Made by a program: the position numbers and the translations under genes. Positions 60,710-64,000 of a DNA stretch of 64,000 nucleotides are shown here, in pieces. This stretch comes from an uncultured Allomuricauda sp. (lineage in GTDB: Bacteria; Bacteroidota; Bacteroidia; Flavobacteriales; Flavobacteriaceae). The DNA lies in NCBI RefSeq assembly GCF_947499585.1, contig NZ_CANMOO010000001.1:558001-622000 (forward strand). The letters run 5' to 3'. The notes beneath the pieces are model-generated. The model saw only the letters and a program-made list of their open reading frames with translations, did no database searches and was not told the DNA's origin. The first letter of the stretch is position 1; each line of letters starts with the position of its first letter.

Positions 60710-61555
60710 TTACTCAAACGTATAACTGCTTTTAACCATTTCCGTAACCCTAAAATAACCGTATGGAACATTATCGGGATTATCCTCATTTATACAATTT
60801 CCAACTAAAGCCACAGGTGTAGGGCTAAATGGATCTCCTGCCCCTTCAAACTGTTCTATTAAAAGTTGCAGGTAGTTGTAATAATCTTCTGAAGCGCTTA
60901 AAAAGACAATGTCAACAATATCTCCTGGTTTAAATTCTACAATATTGTCTTCTTCATCTTCTATTTTTTCGTAATAAAAATCAGCCTCATTCCCGTTAAT
61001 GAACTCATCTTTTATGTAAAAAAGCTCAGGTAATAAATCAATGCGACCTTGAAAACGCAAAAAGTAATAGTTTTCTTCGTCTACAGGGTCTACGAATGAA
61101 ACGTTTACTTCAAGGACTTCATCGTCTTCACCTTGGTCTTTGGATTGTGTAATGGATGAAATATCAGTAACCGGAAATAAAGTTTCAGTAGCTGTATATC
61201 TTTCGTTCTCGTATATAACTTCTAACGAGTAGGTATCGCCAATAACAGGAATGAACGAAGATGTGGTATATCTACCATTATTCTGGTCTTCAAAAACAAA
61301 TTCTGTGTTATCGTTGGTATTTGTTACCCTCACTGTTGCTCCAGTGGCTCCATTATTTTGCTGATTATCAAAAAATGGGGTAGAAGTACTAAGTAAGATA
61401 GTCTGCTCGTTACCTGTTGTCCCCTTTTCCCAATCAAGAGATGCTTCAATGGTGAGTCTAATAGGGCCTTCTGGAACATCAACATCAACAACATCTGTGC
61501 ATGATGCGCTTATCAATAATAGAAAAATGAATAAGATTTTATGATATAGTTTCAT
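60710..61555 (-). CDS. DUF4249 lipoprotein, receptor partner
   Basis: 281 aa from the ATG at 61555 (the frame is open to 61669 inside the receptor gene, but MKLYHKILFIFLLLISASC is a perfect lipoprotein signal, Cys19). DUF4249 core: IRLTIEASLDWEKGTTGNEQTILL, ATVRVTNTNDNTEFVFEDQNNGRY and GDTYSLEVIYENERYTATETL. The start is 4 bp after the receptor stop. It is the likely surface partner of that receptor and a shorter relative of the protein at 33341-34519. Confidence 0.9.
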   Translation of the reverse strand: MKLYHKILFIFLLLISASCTDVVDVDVPEGPIRLTIEASLDWEKGTTGNEQTILLSTSTPFFDNQQNNGATGATVRVTNTNDNTEFVFEDQNNGRYTTSSFIPVIGDTYSLEVIYENERYTATETLFPVTDISSITQSKDQGEDDEVLEVNVSFVDPVDEENYYFLRFQGRIDLLPELFYIKDEFINGNEADFYYEKIEDEEDNIVEFKPGDIVDIVFLSASEDYYNYLQLLIEQFEGAGDPFSPTPVALVGNCINEDNPDNVPYGYFRVTEMVKSSYTFE

Positions 61556-61559
61556 CGTT

Positions 61560-63959
61560 TTAAAATTTAAAATTATAAGTGACTGAAGGAACAATTCCGA
61601 AGATCGCAGTACGTGTTGCCTCATTGGCACCCGTTTCAAAGTTTTGACCAAATGAGATGGACGCAGCATTCTTTCTATTCAAAACATTATAGATTCCAAA
61701 TACCCATTCGCCTTTCCACTTTTTGTCTGGTCTTCTATTTGGTTTGTAAGTTGCGGAAACATCCAAACGGTAATAGGCCGGCAGTCTATCAGCATTACGA
61801 TCGGAATAACTGGCAATAGATATGCCCTCATATTGATATTGCCCGTTAGGATAGGTTACAGGTCTGCCAGTTTGGAAAATGACATTTGACCCAAAACTCC
61901 ATTTATCATTTAGTTGATATGCTCCGGTGACTGAGATATCATGGGTTCTGTCAAATGGAGTGTTATACCAATCACCGTTGTTGATTCCTGGTCCTCCTGC
62001 GTTTCCTCCAAATGTTCTTTGTTCAGATTTTGATAGCGTATAAGAAATCCAACCGGTAAATGGACCTTCATTTTTACGTAACAATACTTCTAGACCATAT
62101 GCTCTGGACTCGCCATTTAGAATTTCAGTTTCAATGGTGTTGTTTCCAATTAAATCTGAACCATCTATATAATCAATACGATTGTCAACTGTTTTATAAT
62201 AGACTTCTGTTTCTAAAGAATACATTTTATCCTTGAAGTTTCTAAAATAGCCAAGCGCGTATTGGTCAGACAGCTGAGGTTTTATGTATTTCCCGCTGGG
62301 TGTCCAAACATCTAGCGGAGTAACAGAAGATGTATTAGATAGTAAATGAATGTATTGTGCGGCTCTTGAGTACCCTAATTTAACTGAAGAGTAATCATTG
62401 AGTTGGTATGCCAAAGCCAATCTTGGTTCAAAGTTGCTAAACGTTTCAATGCTCTCACTCTTCTTAAATGTGGTTTCACCAATAGGATCTGTTCTTTGGT
62501 AAAACCTTAAGGTATTGTTGTAAACCAAAGGTTGATCATTAGCATATTCAGATATAGGTTGACCGCCCATTCTGTTAAAATGACTGAACCTAATTCCATA
62601 TTGAGCTGTAAGCCTATCTGTAAGTTTATGCTCTGCATTAATATATGCTGCACTTTCTAGAGCCCTTTTCTTATCTAGTTGTAATTCATTGATGGCAGAA
62701 TTTGGTCCTGTGGGTTTAATTTGCCCGGGATCAAACTCATACTTAATGGTGCTGATTCCAAAATCTAACTTGAACGCATCACTGAAGTAATATTTTAAAT
62801 CGTATTTGGCATTGTAGTTTTTGATGGATGAAATCCAATCAAAATCAAAGTCATCAATACCCAATTCATAATCATACTTACTATAAATAAGAGAGAGGTT
62901 GGAAAACAACCTATCATTGAAAATATGATTCCACCTTAAGTTACCCGAAGCATTTCCGTAACTACTGCTAAAGGATCCATCAAAGTCGAAGACATCACGC
63001 CCAAAATACCCTGAAAGATATAATTTGTTGTTTTTGTTGAGGCTATAGTTGGTCTTTAGGTTAAGATCATAAAAACTAACACTGTTTTTCTCTCCTGCCA
63101 ATTTTAAAAGCAAATGCGCGTAAGACCCTCTACCTGCAACAAGGAACGAACCTTTGTTATTGAACATTGGGCCTTCTGCGGCTAGTCTGCTGGATATTAC
63201 GCCCACTCCACCAGTTAACGCAAAGTTTTTACTGTTACCATCTTTTTGTCTAACGTCCAATACAGACGAAACACGACCTCCAAACTTAGCTGGGATACCT
63301 CCTTTATAGAGTTTTAGATCCTTAACAGCATCCGCATTGAAAACAGAAAAGAAACCCAACATGTGTGATGTATTGTATATAATGGCTTCATCCAGTAAAA
63401 CGAGGTTTTGATCTACCGCACCACCTCTTACATGAAAACCACTGGATCCTTCACCATTGTTGGTAACACCAGGCAAAATTTGTAAAGATTTTATAACATC
63501 TACCTCTCCCAAAACAACGGGCATCTGCTTAACCGTTTTTATGTTCAATTTAGAAACGCTCATTTCAGGCTTCCTTAAAATTGCACGTTCTGGCTCTTCA
63601 GCGGTCACTTCTACTTCATCAAGTTGCGTTGAAGATTCCTGTATTTCAATATTGATTTTTTGATTTTTGTCCAAAACAACTTCCATAGTTATTTCTTTGT
63701 AGCCCATATGCGAAAAAACCAAAGTATAAGAACCCTGTGGGGCACTTATAGAATAAAATCCATATTCATTGGTTATTGCTCCAATAGTTGTTCCCTCAAG
63801 GAAAATGGAAGTTCCAAAAAGGGTTTCCCCGTTCATTTTGTCCGTTACGTTTCCGCTGATAGTAAAATTGCTTTGTGCATGGGCCATAGTAGAACCCAAT
63901 AAAAGGCACAAGCCAATCAATAACCGAATTGGTTTATACCTTTGCTTTTTTTTCTTCAT
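61560..63959 (-). CDS. TonB-dependent receptor, paralogue of the STN receptor
   Basis: 799 aa. Signal peptide (about 10-28, HAQ), carboxypeptidase-like domain (about 32-115, SGNVTDKMNGETLFGTSIFLEG), plug (about 140-240, GFHVRGGAVDQNLVLLDEAI, YKGGIPAKFGGRVSSVLDVR) and a barrel ending TYNFKF. Conserved blocks match the receptor at 30552-33329, including YEGI...YSDRN near the end, but there is no STN domain. It pairs with DUF4249. The leader before the ATG is a typical A-rich Bacteroidetes leader (reads AAAAACAAAAACAA). Confidence 0.93.
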   Translation of the reverse strand: MKKKKQRYKPIRLLIGLCLLLGSTMAHAQSNFTISGNVTDKMNGETLFGTSIFLEGTTIGAITNEYGFYSISAPQGSYTLVFSHMGYKEITMEVVLDKNQKINIEIQESSTQLDEVEVTAEEPERAILRKPEMSVSKLNIKTVKQMPVVLGEVDVIKSLQILPGVTNNGEGSSGFHVRGGAVDQNLVLLDEAIIYNTSHMLGFFSVFNADAVKDLKLYKGGIPAKFGGRVSSVLDVRQKDGNSKNFALTGGVGVISSRLAAEGPMFNNKGSFLVAGRGSYAHLLLKLAGEKNSVSFYDLNLKTNYSLNKNNKLYLSGYFGRDVFDFDGSFSSSYGNASGNLRWNHIFNDRLFSNLSLIYSKYDYELGIDDFDFDWISSIKNYNAKYDLKYYFSDAFKLDFGISTIKYEFDPGQIKPTGPNSAINELQLDKKRALESAAYINAEHKLTDRLTAQYGIRFSHFNRMGGQPISEYANDQPLVYNNTLRFYQRTDPIGETTFKKSESIETFSNFEPRLALAYQLNDYSSVKLGYSRAAQYIHLLSNTSSVTPLDVWTPSGKYIKPQLSDQYALGYFRNFKDKMYSLETEVYYKTVDNRIDYIDGSDLIGNNTIETEILNGESRAYGLEVLLRKNEGPFTGWISYTLSKSEQRTFGGNAGGPGINNGDWYNTPFDRTHDISVTGAYQLNDKWSFGSNVIFQTGRPVTYPNGQYQYEGISIASYSDRNADRLPAYYRLDVSATYKPNRRPDKKWKGEWVFGIYNVLNRKNAASISFGQNFETGANEATRTAIFGIVPSVTYNFKF

Positions 63960-64000
63960 TTGTTTTTGTTTTTTGATTTATGAATTTGAATCAAATCATA

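Noticed and set aside
1..64000. tRNA, rRNA, prophage or intact insertion sequence
   Set aside because: Looked for cloverleaf-like and rRNA-like stretches, integrase or transposase proteins and terminal inverted repeats; none was seen. A covariance-model scan would be decisive.

Overview
The window reads as chromosome of a low-GC, probably marine member of the Flavobacteriaceae (Bacteroidetes). The main signs are SusC/SusD and other TonB-dependent receptors with carboxypeptidase-like N-domains, DUF4249, DUF4270, DUF4907 and PorP/SprF proteins, many lipoproteins, A-rich leaders in place of strong Shine-Dalgarno sites, and a few matches to the Bacteroidetes -7 box TAnnTTTG. The genus is not determined. 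No tRNA, rRNA, CRISPR array, phage or intact insertion sequence was seen.

Layout. (1) 1-3.3 kb: the end of a type II secretion / type IV pilus-like operon, with a partial gene, a pilin-like protein with a bactofilin-like body, two minor pseudopilins and a GspF-type platform protein. (2) 3.9-16.4 kb: two convergent operons sharing one bidirectional terminator. The rightward operon is an M14 carboxypeptidase lipoprotein with a SusC/SusD importer. The leftward operon is an amine-dehydrogenase-like (DapB-fold) protein, a D-amino-acid aminotransferase, an M20 peptidase and a D-aminoacylase-family lipoprotein, divergent from a MocR regulator. Together they look like a peptide or N-acyl-D-amino-acid utilisation locus. 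This is the best candidate for an undescribed system. (3) 16.5-22.5 kb: an outer-membrane barrel and a DUF4270 lipoprotein, divergent from Kelch, DUF4907, LytS-type kinase and LytTR regulator genes. A 69-bp repeat flanks regions 2 and 3: one copy overlaps the 3' end of the MocR gene and the other lies after the LytTR gene. (4) 23-29.5 kb: trxB, small secreted proteins, a PadR-PspC-GIN-domain envelope-stress-type operon, NTF2-like/DUF4870 genes and a DUF4442 thioesterase-like gene.

(5) 29.8-36.3 kb: a four-gene operon of an unknown secreted protein, an STN-type TonB-dependent receptor, a DUF4249 lipoprotein and a large secreted protein perhaps related to macroglobulin MG2 domains. (6) 36.4-43.6 kb: AIM24, DUF2461, NudK, an MsrA-like protein, a beta-propeller lipoprotein, PBP4, a small flavobacterial protein and OxyR. 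(7) 43.9-51.6 kb: DUF2141 divergent from a TonB-dependent receptor, then DoxX, a membrane class III cyclase, a GNAT, an orphan PorP/SprF with a SPOR-like tail, and PaiB. (8) 51.7-64 kb, all leftward: an S9 peptidase, a DUF4382 lipoprotein, an MBOAT acyltransferase with two SGNH-type partners (surface-glycan O-acylation), an NTF2-like lipoprotein, a serine hydrolase, and a second TonB receptor-DUF4249 pair paralogous to that of region 5.

The cell-surface theme dominates: at least four TonB-dependent receptors, several partner lipoproteins and several periplasmic peptidases suggest a particle- or polymer-feeding heterotroph. Start codons were moved downstream of the longest frame where a signal peptide or spacing favoured it, and each case is noted.
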